Counted from the stretch's first letter, positions 51,394 through 60,965 are shown. The stretch: DNA of 64,000 nt from Dictyobacter alpinus (GCF_003967575.1 NZ_BIFT01000001.1:5518001-5582000); one strand, 5' to 3'. Notes: generated by a model not told the origin, from the sequence alone. Numbers and translations are program-made.

Positions 51394-52480
51394 TCAATGA
51401 GAACGGTTATCTTGCGTTTGTGCCAGCAGTTCGCGTACGCGAGGGACCACCTGGGTGCCATAAAGCTCAATATGAGTCATGAGGGCTCGTTGTGTAAGAC
51501 CTCCCATGCCGTATTTCAGATCGAAGTGACTCGCGCCAAGAGCAGGAAGATTTTTCGCGATTTTCTGGGCAACGGTCTCTGGCGAACCCACATAGAGTGC
51601 TCCTCCTGGACCAGTCTCATATAGAAGGATTCTCTGGTGGGGATGGCGAAGCCGCGAATCTTGCTGTACCTGGTAAAGACCTCCCGGTAGCGTGGCCAGA
51701 ACTCTTCGCGTGCCTGCTGATCGGTCGTGGCGACATGACCTGGCGAGTGCACCCCAATGGGCAACGTAGGGTGCCCGAAACGTTCCAGTGCCTGTAGATA
51801 CAGCCGTGAGAAAGGTACGAAGCGCGACGGAGATCTGCCAATAATCGCGAGCATTAGCCGAAAGCCAAGGTGCGCGGCACGAATAACCGATTGTGGGCTA
51901 CCACCCACACCGACTCACACTGGAAAGGATCTGGATTTTATGTGTGGCACAATATCCTGGTTATAGAGTGGCGCACGCGCCTTGCCCTCCCAGGTGACAG
52001 GCTCGCCCTTGATAATCTCCGAGAAGAGGCCGGCCTTCTCCTCGAAGAGCTCTTCGTAGTCGGAAAGGTCATGGCCGAAGAGGGGAAAAGAGTCGATACT
52101 GGAGCCTCGTCCAAGGATGACCTCCCCCCGCCCATTAGAGATGGCATTGAGTGTGGAGTAGTGCTGAAAGACGCGGACTGGATCGTCCGAGCTCATACCG
52201 TGACGGCCGAGCCGAGATGGATGTGGGAGGTGAGGGATGCGATCGCGGCGAGCACTACGTCGCCAGCTGATAGCGGAAAGTCATCGGTGTGGTGTTCGCT
52301 AATCCCGAAGAAGTCCAGGCCAACCTGGTCGGCAAGAATCCCATGTTCGACGAGGTGCCAGATAATCTGTGCGTGCGAGAGTGTGTGCCCCTCTTCATCG
52401 TTTATGAAATCACCGAAGGTGTCGAGGCCAAAGGTAAATGGAAACTGTACGGGTTCGGTGCTAGATGGCGTTTCAGTCAT
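51394..52480 (-). pseudogene. LLM-class flavin oxidoreductase, three frameshifts
   Basis: Four consecutive minus-strand frames give one protein: FGLDTFGDF ... VGLDFFGISEHHTDDFPLSAGDVVLAAIASLTSHIHLGSAVTV (to 52196), SSDDPVRVFQHYSTLNAISNGRGEVILGRGS ... (to 51915), GGSPQSVIRAAHLGFRLMLAIIG ... (to about 51600), and GSPETVAQKIAKNLPALGASHFDLKYGMGGL (to 51394). These are the successive blocks of a luciferase-like monooxygenase with SEHH and SNGR motifs. The three breaks at about 52196, 51912 and 51600 inactivate it. Confidence 0.85.
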
Positions 52481-52579
52481 GTCTGTGTGTTCCTTTTATA
52501 CATGCGTTTATCATATCGTATATACAAAATGTCAAGCGCTTGTCTTCATAAGCGCTTGATAGGGCTATTCCTGGCAGAT

Positions 52580-52840
52580 TTAGAAGCCAAGGTTCTCATT
52601 GACCAGAATAACAGAGATGCATCCAGGGAAAATTTCCCGATTGATGATCAGCAGTTTGTTCACCGAGCTATTGACGCCATAGGCATTGAGAGCCCTCTCA
52701 TCTTCAAGTGGCAGAGTGTATTCATAAAGAAGGCGGAACCCATCATTCAGGTTTGCCACCAGTTTTTGCACACCAACCACATAGATAACCTTTGCCGTGC
52801 CAGACACACCGGCTCCCTGCTTCCTGCGGTCAGTGCGACC
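52580..52840 (-). pseudogene. C-terminal fragment of a LUD (LutC/YkgG-like) protein
   Basis: The frame ending at 52580 has AKVIYVVGVQKLVANLNDGF, then YTLPLEDERALNAYGVNSSVNKLLIINREIFPGC and ISVILVNENLGF. This is the last 80 residues of a lactate-utilisation-domain protein. Upstream of it (past about 52840) the homology ends and no start is present. Confidence 0.6.
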
Positions 52841-52970
52841 ATTGAGGTCGGACTTTCTGCTGTGGGTCAATAACCTTCCAGATGGCTGGTATTCTGTCAC
52901 ATTAACTCCGTTTCCCTCGTCGGTCTTATGAGTGACCAAATAAAAATGGATGAAGGAAGGAAGTGAATGA

Positions 52971-53846
52971 ATGGATACACATGATTGGCGGGTTGAGCGA
53001 TTTGAGGCTGAGCGTCCCCAACTGCAGGCCATGGCCTATCGGATGCTCGGCTCCCTATCCGAGGCTGACGATGCTGTACAGGAAGCCTGGCTTCACCTGA
53101 GTCGCGTTGACACCAGTTCCATCAAAAATCTGGGTGGATGGCTGATGAAAGTCGTCGCACGTATCTGCCTGGACATGCTGCGCTCGCGTCAATCGCGGCG
53201 TGAAGTCTCCCAGGACGCCTCTGTCCCCGAACCACTTACCCATGCAGAGGACGTGATTGATCCCGAACAAGAAGCACTGCTGGCCGACTCAGTTGGTCTA
53301 GCGCTGCTGGTGGTCCTGGACACACTTTCTCCCCCAGAACGTCTTGCTTTCGTACTACACGATATATTCGACGTCCCTTTTGATGAGATTGCTCCAATTG
53401 TGGAGCGTACACCAACGGCAGCAAGGCAACTTGCGAGCCGCGCACGTCGCCGGATACAGGCAAGAGAGAGTGCAGATGACGCCGATCTGAGCTACCAGCG
53501 AGACGTGGTTGAGGCCTTTCTGGCCGCCTCGCGTGCCGGTAACTTTGACGCGTTGCTCTCAGTACTCGATCCAGATGTCGTGTTCAGAGGAGGTCCTAGA
53601 GCCGTGGCAACGAGTGTGTCAGGTGAAATTCGTGGTGCACAGAACGTCGCCAGACAATTCGTGGGAAGCGCCCAGGTAGCACGAGCAGTTCTGGTCAATG
53701 GATCTGTGGGTATCGTCGTAGCTCCGTATGGAAGGTTGCTCTTGGTTGGTACGTTTGCCATCAGGGATGGCAAGATCACCGAGATCGAGGCCATTGCTGA
53801 CCTCGCACGTCTGAGCCAACTTGATCTGGCAGTACTGCCAGACTGA
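52971..53846 (+). CDS. ECF sigma factor, SigJ/ECF41-like with SnoaL-type tail
   Basis: A 291-residue sigma factor. Region 2 (FEAERPQLQAMAYRMLGSLSEADDAVQEAWLHL) and region 4 (LSPPERLAFVLHDIFDVPFDEIAPIVERTPTAARQLASRARRRI) are followed by about 120 residues of SnoaL/NTF2-like fold (VVEAFLAASRAGNFDALLSVLDPDVVFRGG ... FAIRDGKITEIEAIAD). In this ECF group the tail replaces a separate anti-sigma factor and tunes activity. GGAAGGAAG precedes the ATG. The target promoter usually lies by a carboxymuconolactone decarboxylase or oxidoreductase gene; none intact is adjacent here. Confidence 0.9.
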   Translation: MDTHDWRVERFEAERPQLQAMAYRMLGSLSEADDAVQEAWLHLSRVDTSSIKNLGGWLMKVVARICLDMLRSRQSRREVSQDASVPEPLTHAEDVIDPEQEALLADSVGLALLVVLDTLSPPERLAFVLHDIFDVPFDEIAPIVERTPTAARQLASRARRRIQARESADDADLSYQRDVVEAFLAASRAGNFDALLSVLDPDVVFRGGPRAVATSVSGEIRGAQNVARQFVGSAQVARAVLVNGSVGIVVAPYGRLLLVGTFAIRDGKITEIEAIADLARLSQLDLAVLPD

Positions 53847-54243
53847 CGCACTGAGAATCCAGAGCCTGGCGTGTCCCCAGTCGCAGCAAACAGAGAAAAA
53901 CATCGAGAGCTTCTTCTTTGGTCTTGTCGAGGACGCAAAAGCGACCTATCCGTATGACAGAAACGGCTACCCTTTCGGAAAAGTGGCCATCAGTCAGAGC
54001 TGAATACAGATCTACCCTAAGATCAACGATTCCCATATAGTGGTCACATTTTTCTGCGGCACTCCGTCGTTAAAATGAGAGGTAAAACTCAACCAGGGTG
54101 ACGGGAGATATGACTCTCGTTGAAACCCTGGCTAGGGCGAAGTCTCAATCGGATCGGGGATGGTCAGCATCCCAGGTGTCAATGTTAGAGAACGTCGGTA
54201 TTTCTTTTGAGCAAAGATATCCGAGTGAAAGGCAATGGTCCTC
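53847..54243. other. Intergenic region
   Basis: Nearly 400 nt with no gene that I can support. Short open frames occur on both strands, without ribosome sites or recognisable motifs. Confidence 0.35.
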
Positions 54244-54543
54244 ATGAACATACTCATGGTTCGTTCCAAAGTAAAAACTGCACAGGTTACAAAAGTCGAA
54301 ACGGAAATTAAACGTCTCTTCGCGGCAATTCAACAAGCACAACCCCAGGGTGTCCACTACGCATCATGCCGACTTTCCGATGGAGAGACGTATGTGGCCA
54401 TGTTGAAACTTGACGAGGGAGTAGAGAACCCTCTGCCTGCATTGCCAGAATTTCAAGCATTCCAGGAGAACCTCAAACAGTGGATGGCCGGGCCGCCAAT
54501 CGTCGAACAGTTGACGGTGAGCGGGTCGTATCAGCTTTTCTAA
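54244..54543 (+). CDS. Small ABM-like protein of unknown function
   Basis: A 99-residue protein (MNILMVRSKVKTAQVTKVETEIKRLFAAIQQAQPQGVHY ASCRLSDGETYVAMLKLDEG). The order strand, helix, two strands, helix, strand, and the ends VHYASCRL and QLTVSGSYQLF fit a dimeric alpha-beta barrel of the antibiotic-biosynthesis-monooxygenase type. No catalytic residues can be named. ATG at 54244 has AAAGG 11 nt upstream; an ATG at 54235 is too close to it. Confidence 0.65.
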   Translation: MNILMVRSKVKTAQVTKVETEIKRLFAAIQQAQPQGVHYASCRLSDGETYVAMLKLDEGVENPLPALPEFQAFQENLKQWMAGPPIVEQLTVSGSYQLF

Positions 54544-54808
54544 AATGCTAATCAAAGGAGACATGGACGTACAAGTATGACACCTCGTCTTATGATGCTT
54601 GACGATGGTGCCTCGTCGAAATAAGCAAAAACAGCAAGATGAAAAGAGCCTGAAGCGGCCGTAGAGGCTAAAAGACATTTTCTTTTTTGTTCAAATTGAC
54701 GGCACGCCCTGTAAACACTTGTATGGGGGAGTGTTGTATGGTATCGCCTTAGCTCTTTCGAAAGGTCGTCATGCCTTATATCTTTCTGGCTTGAGAGAAA
54801 AATGTAAG

Positions 54809-54839
54809 GACGTACGTACGTCGTGTAGTGATAACTACA
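54809..54839. promoter_or_regulatory. Palindromic sites before the DoxX gene
   Basis: GACGTACGTACGTC (54809-54822) is a perfect 14-bp palindrome; TGTAGT-GATA-ACTACA (54824-54839) follows at once. The pair lies about 60 nt before the DoxX start and looks like a regulator binding region. The rest of the gap 54544-54900 holds no gene. Confidence 0.45.
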
Positions 54840-54900
54840 TATGCGGAGCATCATACAAAAGAGGAAAACATCGACAATGTTTGTGAAAGGATGAGTAACT

Positions 54901-55344
54901 GTGAAAGCGAAAATAATCACGTATTGGGTAACTACCGCAATCATCACGCTTGAGCTTCTAGCAGGTGGTATATCGGATCTAGTGCACAGTGGAACAATGC
55001 TTGTGGCTGGTGATCCTGTCGTCGATGTCATGACGCGTCTTGGCTATCCAACATATATGCTCACGATTATGGGAGTGTGGAAGCTACTGGCGGTCATAGC
55101 CTTCCTTGTGCCGCGTTTTCCTCGGGTCAAAGAATGGGCGTATGCTGGCGAAATCATTGCTATGACTGGCGCGGCTGTGTCGAACGCAGTGTGCAACTTG
55201 GGTGCAGCTATGGTCATTCAACCTGCTATCTTCGCTATTCTCTCGATCATTTCATGGGCACTTCGACCACAAAGCCGTATGCTTGGAACCATTTTTTCCG
55301 ATAGAAGTGAAATGACGCACTCCACCATCAAGCGACCAGCATAG
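54901..55344 (+). CDS. DoxX-family membrane protein
   Basis: A 147-residue four-helix membrane protein (about 8-25, 52-70, 78-100, 105-125). ITLELLAGGISDLVHSG, GYPTYMLTIMGVWKLLAVIAFLVPRFPRVKEWAYAGEII match the DoxX-like family. Some members take part in thiol or quinone redox control, but this sub-group has no set function. The start is GTG at 54901 behind GAAAGGATGAG. Confidence 0.8.
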   Translation: MKAKIITYWVTTAIITLELLAGGISDLVHSGTMLVAGDPVVDVMTRLGYPTYMLTIMGVWKLLAVIAFLVPRFPRVKEWAYAGEIIAMTGAAVSNAVCNLGAAMVIQPAIFAILSIISWALRPQSRMLGTIFSDRSEMTHSTIKRPA

Positions 55345-55553
55345 GAGAAAGCCTGCTTTACCTCTTACGGATCCAAAACGTAGCTTATGCGCATGCCTCC
55401 TGGCAGTAGAAGAACATCTCTCATGCTCCCCAAGCTGCCGGGAGACGTGAAATTGCGATCCGGCATGAGCGCTACTTGCGCAAATCCGTTTGGCACGCTA
55501 TGGACGTGAGTGTAGGCTGATTACTGCTCAAGGTGCGTCAACCTCCACTCTAA

Positions 55554-56471
55554 AGCGAAATCCATCGGCATGGGTGGGCGATTGCGCCGGCGTTGGTGGT
55601 AGCGTTGTTAGCGGGAGGGTGTGCAGGTTTGCTGAATGGACTTTTTGTGGCGGTGTTACGTATCCCGTCGTTTATTGTGACGTTGGCATTTTTCATAATA
55701 TATTCAGGTCTCTTACTTTTTCTGTTAGGGACGCAGACGACGCAAAGTGTTGGAGATCCGTTTATATTAGCGCTGGCAGGGACGCGTGTGAGTTACTTTA
55801 CGGATGTTTTGGGTGTAGGATTACCGACGTTAGCGGTGTTGGGGTATGTAGGGAGTTTGATTATCGAGTATTTTGCTCGAAAAAAAGCTGGATTGCGGAC
55901 GATGTCCATAACGAGATTGATGGTGCAATCAGTGGTGGCGGTGGTGGTGATTGAGGGAGTGGTGGTGATTTTGGAGAACTATCAGGGTGTTCCGTACTCT
56001 ATGGGCATTCTTTTTGGGCTTATCCTGTTGCTGTGGGTTGTGTTGACGAGGACGTCATTTGGGAGGCATATTTATGCGGTTGGCGGCAATGCTGAAGCAG
56101 CGAGGCGTGCGGGTATTAACGTGGTGGGGATTCGTGTGGCGGTGTTTGTGTTATGTTCGCTGATAGCAGTGCTTGCAGCGGTGGTGGATACGTCGCGTCA
56201 GAACGCGGTGGCCAGTGCGATTCCATCGATGTTGCAATTGAATATCATTGGGGCGGCAGTGATAGGGGGGGTAAGTCTTTTTGGTGGACGAGGATCGATC
56301 TGGGCGGTAGTATTGGGTATTTTCATTATTCAATGTTTAGACAATGGTTTATCGCTGTTAAATCAGACGTCGGATGTGCAGCAAATGGTAGAGGGGTTGG
56401 TGCTTATTTTGGCGGTGACGTCAGATGCGTTGATTCGTCGAGCGCAAGCGCGTAGTCGAAGTGGTCGTTAA
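55554..56471 (+). pseudogene. 5'-truncated sugar ABC transporter permease (XylH-like)
   Basis: The frame is open from 55554 (just after an in-frame stop) and reads WAIAPALVVALLAGGCAGLLNG onward, entering the BPD_transp_2 permease fold in its middle. The signature TSFGRHIYAVGGNAEAARRAGI and the end GRGSIWAVVLGIFIIQCLDNGL identify a XylH/RbsC-type permease. About 100 N-terminal residues with the first membrane helices are missing and the sequence before 55575 is unrelated. Codon use is strongly G/T in third positions, unlike the genes to the left. No ATPase or binding-protein gene is near. Confidence 0.7.
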
Positions 56472-57645
56472 AGGGAGAGAGAGTGAAGGATATTCCTGTG
56501 ATGTGATGAAGCATGACGGGAATATTTTTGTGTGGATGTGGTGATAAGAGAGATGGAGTGATGAGGGAGTGGAGAGCCGTGGTGTGTTGGAGCGCTGTGT
56601 CAGGCATCGAATGATGTAGTGATGAAGACGGATTAGGGGGACATCACGCAGCGCGTGCAAGCGATCCACTGTCGTTGGGAAGCGTGGAGCGATGTGATCA
56701 AGTGAGTGAGCCAGATTTGGTGGAGGATGCGGTGGATGAGACAGTAGGAGCGACCGAGGCAGGTGTGTCAGCACGTCGCCGACGGAGCTTGTTTGCACGG
56801 TTGGTAGGTTCCTGCCTCGTCACACCAGCGGAAATGACGTGTTGATCCTTCTGGTGTGAAGTGTGCCTGTTGTTGTCGAGGCTTGGATCTCGCCGTGCAG
56901 AGTGGAACGGAGATCCTCGTGCCTGGAGGAGAGAAGAAAGCGGTTTCTGTGCTGTTTTTGCGCATTGCTCAGCCGTGGGGGGATATCGAGAATCCGGGAG
57001 ATATGCGTGGCATACTGTTTGCGTTGGGCAAGGACATCATGAAGAGGATGTGAGAGAAAGGAGCATCTTTCCCAGGCAGTAGAGGTGGTGCATCTGATGG
57101 GAAGGCGGCCTCCTGTAGGAGGGTCATGAGGTGGTGTAAAGCATCAAATGATGAATTTCCGAAGGCGTCATCGGAGAGCGTAGTGGCGATGGTGTGAAAC
57201 CTGGGGGGAAGTGAAGCAGGGTGGGAATGCTGCGCTGCTGGAAAGAGTTCTTTTTTGCTCTGTGTCCTCTCTCCAATTGGCGGGTGTATTCTGTATGCAG
57301 ATGGATGATCTTGCAAGCGAAGAAGTATTTCATCATAGGGTGAATAGGAGGATGGGAAACGCGATCGCTGAGGCTTTTCTGTCGACGAGATGAGTGGTTG
57401 GCAGTGGGCATGAACAGGAGCGGCCGCCTGGTCCAGGTCCATGAATCGGTCTTCATCCTGCATGCATGACTGGAACATCTGAGGGGAGGGGAGGGAAGGC
57501 CAGAGGGAATGCGGCGGCAGCTCTTGGTGTTTGTCTCCGCTTCTCTCTCTGCTCTTTGGCTCGGCCAGTCCGTTGCTCAATCCCGATTCTGCTGGTGTTG
57601 TTCCTCTGTGTGGAGAGGATGGGAAGGAGCGAAGGGAGACAGAGA
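56472..57645. other. Gene-poor, C-depleted region
   Basis: About 1.2 kb without a gene I can assign. The plus strand is purine-rich and poor in C. One short frame at 56856-57053 (LAVQSGTEILVPGGEKKAVSVLFLR, ending LGKDIMKRM) reads like the end of a real protein but has no start signal. The part from 57240 is a diverged repeat described separately. Confidence 0.4.
57240..57465. repeat. Diverged repeat, copy 1
   Basis: CTGCTGGAAAGAGTTCT, CAGATGGAT, GTATTTCATCATAGG, GGCTTTTCTGT, AGTTGGCAGTGGGCA and CGGTCTTCATCCTGCA (in this or near form) occur in the same order here and at 63518-63745. A short stretch of it (GAGAAGTATTGCATGGTAGG) also occurs near 59,230. Confidence 0.6.
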
Positions 57646-57707
57646 GTGTTTCTCTCAAGGAATCATGTGTGGATGGCAGTGCCCGCAAGAGAGCTCATGG
57701 TATGAAT
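57646..57707. repeat. 62-bp direct repeat left of the IS3-type element
   Basis: GTGTTTCTCTCAAGGAATCA to CTCATGGTATGAAT; identical to 59020-59081 apart from one base. The two copies bracket the transposase genes. Confidence 0.85.
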
Positions 57708-57869
57708 ACAGTGACCCAGATTGTCAAGACAGAAAAATCCGAGTCCTTAAGAGAAATCTCCTTTCTTTAAGCATGCTCGTCCATTTCTGAGTGAACGTGT
57801 TTCACCGTTTTACGAAAACCAAGCCAAATGGTACGTTGGGCCCATTTTTCATGAGAGACAGAGACGACG

Positions 57870-58640
57870 TTACGTCGAACGTTTCCCAGAAAAGTAGCGT
57901 TCGGCTGGAGTTTGGTAATCAAGTGCCTGGTGAAGTCGTTCCTCGTTGTAAAAGTGGAGATAGCGAGACAACTCTCTACGAGCTGTGCGAGGGCTATCAT
58001 ACTCTTTCACATATACTTCTTCATACTTGATTGTTCTCCACAAACGTTCCGTAAAAATATTATCGAGTGCTCTCCCCTTTCCATCCATGCTAATACGTAC
58101 TTCATGCTCCTTGAGCAGATTAATATAGCTCGTACTGGTGAAGTGACTGCCTTGATCACTATTACAAATCTGAGGGGTGGCCTGTTTCAAGGCATTGTGC
58201 ATCGCTAAGAGCACGAAATCCTGACGCAGACTTTGATCTAACTCCCAGCTCACAATATAACGAGAATACCAATCCAGAACCGCGACCAAAAACATCCATC
58301 CAGCGCGCAGGCGAATGTAGGTGATGTCAACGCCCCAAATGTGATCAGGCACCTCAGCTTTCAGATTCCTGAGCAAATAGGGGAAGATTGCCGCTTGCTG
58401 CGCACGTTTGGAAAGATTGGGGCCGGGGAAAATGGCCATCAACCCCATCTCCTGCATATATTTTGCGACCGTTTTCTTGTTGACGCTTCGCCCTTCTCGA
58501 TGTAATTGCTCAGCAATTCTGCGGTACCCGTAGAACGGGCATTGTGTAAAAATCTCATCAATCCGATGCTTGAGTGCCACTTCTTCTGCTGATGGTGGCC
58601 GCGGTTGATAATACAAGCTACTTCGATTCAGATGAAGCAA
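57870..58640 (-). CDS. IS3-family transposase OrfB
   Basis: A 256-residue rve-fold integrase domain as drawn here. The DDE triad is in WGVDITYI, NSDQGSHFTS and DNIFTERLWRTIKYEEVY. The frame continues upstream without a stop (NLEQSLRRDERQELIDWEDNE) to the run of eight A residues at 58726-58733, so the real product is an OrfAB fusion made by a -1 ribosomal frameshift, as usual in this family. It would carry out copy-out transposition of its element. Confidence 0.85.
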   Translation of the reverse strand: MLHLNRSSLYYQPRPPSAEEVALKHRIDEIFTQCPFYGYRRIAEQLHREGRSVNKKTVAKYMQEMGLMAIFPGPNLSKRAQQAAIFPYLLRNLKAEVPDHIWGVDITYIRLRAGWMFLVAVLDWYSRYIVSWELDQSLRQDFVLLAMHNALKQATPQICNSDQGSHFTSTSYINLLKEHEVRISMDGKGRALDNIFTERLWRTIKYEEVYVKEYDSPRTARRELSRYLHFYNEERLHQALDYQTPAERYFSGKRST

Positions 58641-58698
58641 TCTGGCCTGGGTGCTCAGCGGCAGTTCATTGTCTTCCCAATCAATGAGCTCTTGCCGC

Positions 58699-59013
58699 TC
58701 ATCTCTCCTTAAAGACTGCTCGAGATTTTTTTTCCAGCCACAGTTTCTCTGTGGTTAATCGTCCAATCTCAGCATAGAGGGCTTCCCGCTCTCGTTCCCA
58801 GGCTATTTCTTTCTCGGCCAGCGCTTTTTCTGATTGCTCATCAAATAAGCCGGGTAAGCCAGCTAACGCTTGGTCCCTCCATTTATAGAGCTGACTTGAA
58901 TGAATCTCATATTCCGCTGAGAGTTGGCTGACGGTTTTTTCTTCCCTCAAGATCTCTTTGACGATCTTGGCTTTAAATGCTGCCGTATATTGCTTCCGTT
59001 TCTGCTTTTGCAT
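58699..59013 (-). CDS. IS3-family OrfA (HTH protein) with frameshift site
   Basis: A 104-residue protein with an HTH_Tnp_1 domain (YTAAFKAKIVKEILREEKTVSQLSAEYEIHSSQLYKWRDQAL) and a leucine-zipper-like helix. The slippery run of eight A residues (58726-58733, minus strand) lies 8 codons before its stop; slipping back one base enters the OrfB frame. The start codon at 59013 has only a weak ribosome site. Confidence 0.85.
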   Translation of the reverse strand: MQKQKRKQYTAAFKAKIVKEILREEKTVSQLSAEYEIHSSQLYKWRDQALAGLPGLFDEQSEKALAEKEIAWEREREALYAEIGRLTTEKLWLEKKSRAVFKER

Positions 59014-59019
59014 GTGCGT

Positions 59020-59081
59020 GTGTTTCTCTCAAGGAATCATGTGTGGATGACAGTGCCCGCAAGAGAGCTCATGGTATGAAT
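59020..59081. repeat. 62-bp direct repeat right of the IS3-type element
   Basis: Second copy of 57646-57707, one mismatch (GGATGA for GGATGG). Confidence 0.85.
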
Positions 59082-59863
59082 GGCGTTTCTTCTTCCCATC
59101 CTCGAGACGATAGCGAAGCGTTTTCCACCCAGAATCTGGCAGAACACCTGGAGAGAATGATGTTTTGAACGGGGAGAGGTTCATGCTCATCGCTAATCCC
59201 TCCCGGCCAGATGCTGGTATGTGCAGAGTGAGAAGTATTGCATGGTAGGATGAATATGAGGAGATGGAACCTCCTCTGAGGGTCCGGTGCTGGCCAGGGA
59301 ATGGCGGCAGCGGTCTCCGACTGACAGGTGGCCGTGGCCACTCACTCACTCTGCGAACCGGTGCGCCACCAGTGCTCCCAGCTGCGCCCTCGTCGCTTTC
59401 CCCGCTGGTAGATCCTTTCCCCATGCCAGGGCTGCAATGTGTCTTGCTCCCCTGGTTACATTGATGGCCCTGCCCCTTTGCAGCTTCTCGCCTTGTCACA
59501 ACCTGGTTGGAAACCTGTCGCTCTGGAGGACCTATTGACAGCAGAAAAGGACGCGAGTAAATGCGAAAAATACATGAGGTCTTTTTTTCGTGGTGGCATG
59601 GGGAGAAATAAGGAGGAGGAGAAAAGGGAGGGAAAGCGCATGGGGAGGGGAAGGAAGCAGGGTGAGGCAGGAGAAGGAACGTTCAAAAAGCGAAGAAAAA
59701 AGCAGACCAAAAACAAATGGAATTGACTGTGCCAGCCTCCTTGTGTCATTGCTTGATCGATAAATGAGATGAATGTGTGAACACTATGTGAGAGGGGAAC
59801 CAGGTGAGCAGGACTGGTCAGCTTGCCAGTCCTGCTCACTGCTGTGTGAGAGGATGCTGGTCG
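59082..59863. other. Gene-poor region with repeat traces
   Basis: About 780 nt with no supported gene. A trace of the diverged repeat lies near 59,225-59,275. The part 59,570-59,720 is a purine-rich tract (GGAGGAGGAGAAAAGGGAGG). CAGGACTGGTCAGCTTGCCAGTCCTGCTCA at 59,810 forms a hairpin (CAGGACTGG/CCAGTCCTG) just behind the next minus-strand gene. Confidence 0.4.
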
Positions 59864-60178
59864 CTATGGCTCCCCCTGGGTACGAAGGAAGGTGGCCAGC
59901 TGGGAGATGTGGATGGTGTGATCTGGGAAAGCCGTAAGCAGGTGAGCGACGATGCGCTGGAGATCGGTGTCGAACTGCTGGGAGCGTGGCAGAGGCATGG
60001 CTTGCAGGCGTGTCCAGAGGGCGTCTGTCGAAGGATCGCGCAGGCCGAGCAAGGCGCGTTGGCGTGTGAGCGAGAGGCCGGTACGCTGGCGATAGAGGTG
60101 GAAGGCATGGCCGAGAAAGCCAGGGGCGCTGGCGGCGTGGGCATACCAGGTGGTGAGGATGGATGTGTCGTCGATCAT
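59864..60178 (-). CDS. Hypothetical protein
   Basis: A 104-residue, mostly helical protein (MIDDTSILTTWYAHAASAP, RQRTGLSLTRQRALLGLRD, LQRIVAHLLTAFPDHTIHI). AAAGGA lies 7 nt before the ATG, codon use is C-rich and coherent, and a hairpin follows its stop, so it is probably a real gene. I do not recognise the family. It lies behind the remnant of another minus-strand gene that was cut by the second IS3-type element. Confidence 0.55.
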   Translation of the reverse strand: MIDDTSILTTWYAHAASAPGFLGHAFHLYRQRTGLSLTRQRALLGLRDPSTDALWTRLQAMPLPRSQQFDTDLQRIVAHLLTAFPDHTIHISQLATFLRTQGEP

Positions 60179-60363
60179 CAGAGTGTCCTTTCAGTGGAGC
60201 CGCCAGAAGCGGCGTTTTCATGTTGTCTCACGTGAGTCATACAGCCGCAATATGAACGTGTCGCACGAAGAGAGGCGAATTTGGGGAACAGGGAGAAAAT
60301 TCGTGGAAGGGTGCGCAAGAGGAGTGGCGACTGATCACCGTATCGGTCGCCCCTCCTTTGTGT

Positions 60364-60575
60364 TCAGTGCGCGTTCGCGTCTTCTGAGAGGAGCGTGGAG
60401 AGGGCGGCCTGGTCGTCGTGGAAGCGATGTGCGAGGTGGGCTACGTCCTGATTGGTGGCCGGGAGACGGCAGAGGTGCAGGTGCGTCAGATTGCCAGGCG
60501 AGCATCGCAAGAGCGTGGCAAGATGTGCATCGGTGAGGCTATGACGCTGTTGTGTTGTTGATGCCGTGCGAGGGC
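60364..60575 (-). pseudogene. C-terminal remnant of a gene cut by IS3 no. 2
   Basis: Upstream of the hypothetical gene the minus strand reads HSLTDAHLATLLRCSPGNLT, then HLCRLPATNQDVAHLAHRFH and LSTLLSEDANAH before a stop at 60364. The frame runs without stop into the IS end at 60576. I infer the last 70 residues of a protein whose front was lost by insertion or deletion. Family unknown. Confidence 0.45.
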
Positions 60576-60624
60576 TGTAACGTACCTGGTAAAATAGACA
60601 GTGAAAGAAGAGAGGTACGGAAAC

Positions 60625-60936
60625 ATGACAGGGAAACGAAAAACCTATACACCCGAATTTAAATTCAAAGTCGTGATGGAAAGCTTTCAGCGTGAGACGA
60701 CCCTTGAAGAAGTGTGCCGGAAATTTGGTTTGGCCAGCTCAGTGATCAGCCGATGGCGGCAAGAATTTCAGCAAAAAGGGCCAGAGATTTTTGCCGATCA
60801 ACGCGATCACAAAACGCGCAACCAAGCACAAGGCTATGCACCAGGAGAATCACCTGAGGAGTTGAAACAGCTCATTGGCGACCTGGCGGTTCAAAATGAA
60901 CTGCTAAAAAAATCCCGGGGGCTACTAGGCAATTAA
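60625..60936 (+). CDS. IS3-family OrfA (HTH protein) with frameshift site
   Basis: A 103-residue protein with an HTH_Tnp_1 domain (YTPEFKFKVVMESFQRETTLEEVCRKFGLASSVISRWRQEF). The slippery run of seven A residues (60906-60912, read CTA AAA AAA) lies just before its end; a -1 slip enters the OrfB frame (IPGATRQLSAHEKVEIGRM). ATG at 60625 follows AGAGG; a GTG at 60601 is less likely. Confidence 0.85.
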   Translation: MTGKRKTYTPEFKFKVVMESFQRETTLEEVCRKFGLASSVISRWRQEFQQKGPEIFADQRDHKTRNQAQGYAPGESPEELKQLIGDLAVQNELLKKSRGLLGN

Positions 60937-60965
60937 GCGCACATGAGAAAGTTGAGATCGGGCGT

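Larger units (their letters stand above)
57708..59019 (-). mobile_element. IS3-family insertion sequence no. 1 (ends not fixed)
   Basis: Contains orfA and orfB on the minus strand. I could not find terminal inverted repeats; the element is bracketed by the 62-bp direct repeats, and the right-hand copy begins only 6 nt before the orfA start codon, so the normal upstream end is missing or lies in the repeat. Confidence 0.7.

Noticed and set aside
57124..57688. Pro/Ser-rich minus-strand frames near 57 kb as real genes
   Set aside because: No ribosome site and low-complexity composition due to C-depletion of the plus strand. The shared frame with 63 kb is kept as a finding but not called a gene.
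59804..60235. Plus-strand frame of 143 codons opposite the hypothetical gene at 59864
   Set aside because: The minus-strand frame has AAAGGA at the right distance, C-rich coherent codons and a hairpin behind its stop; the plus frame has none of these.
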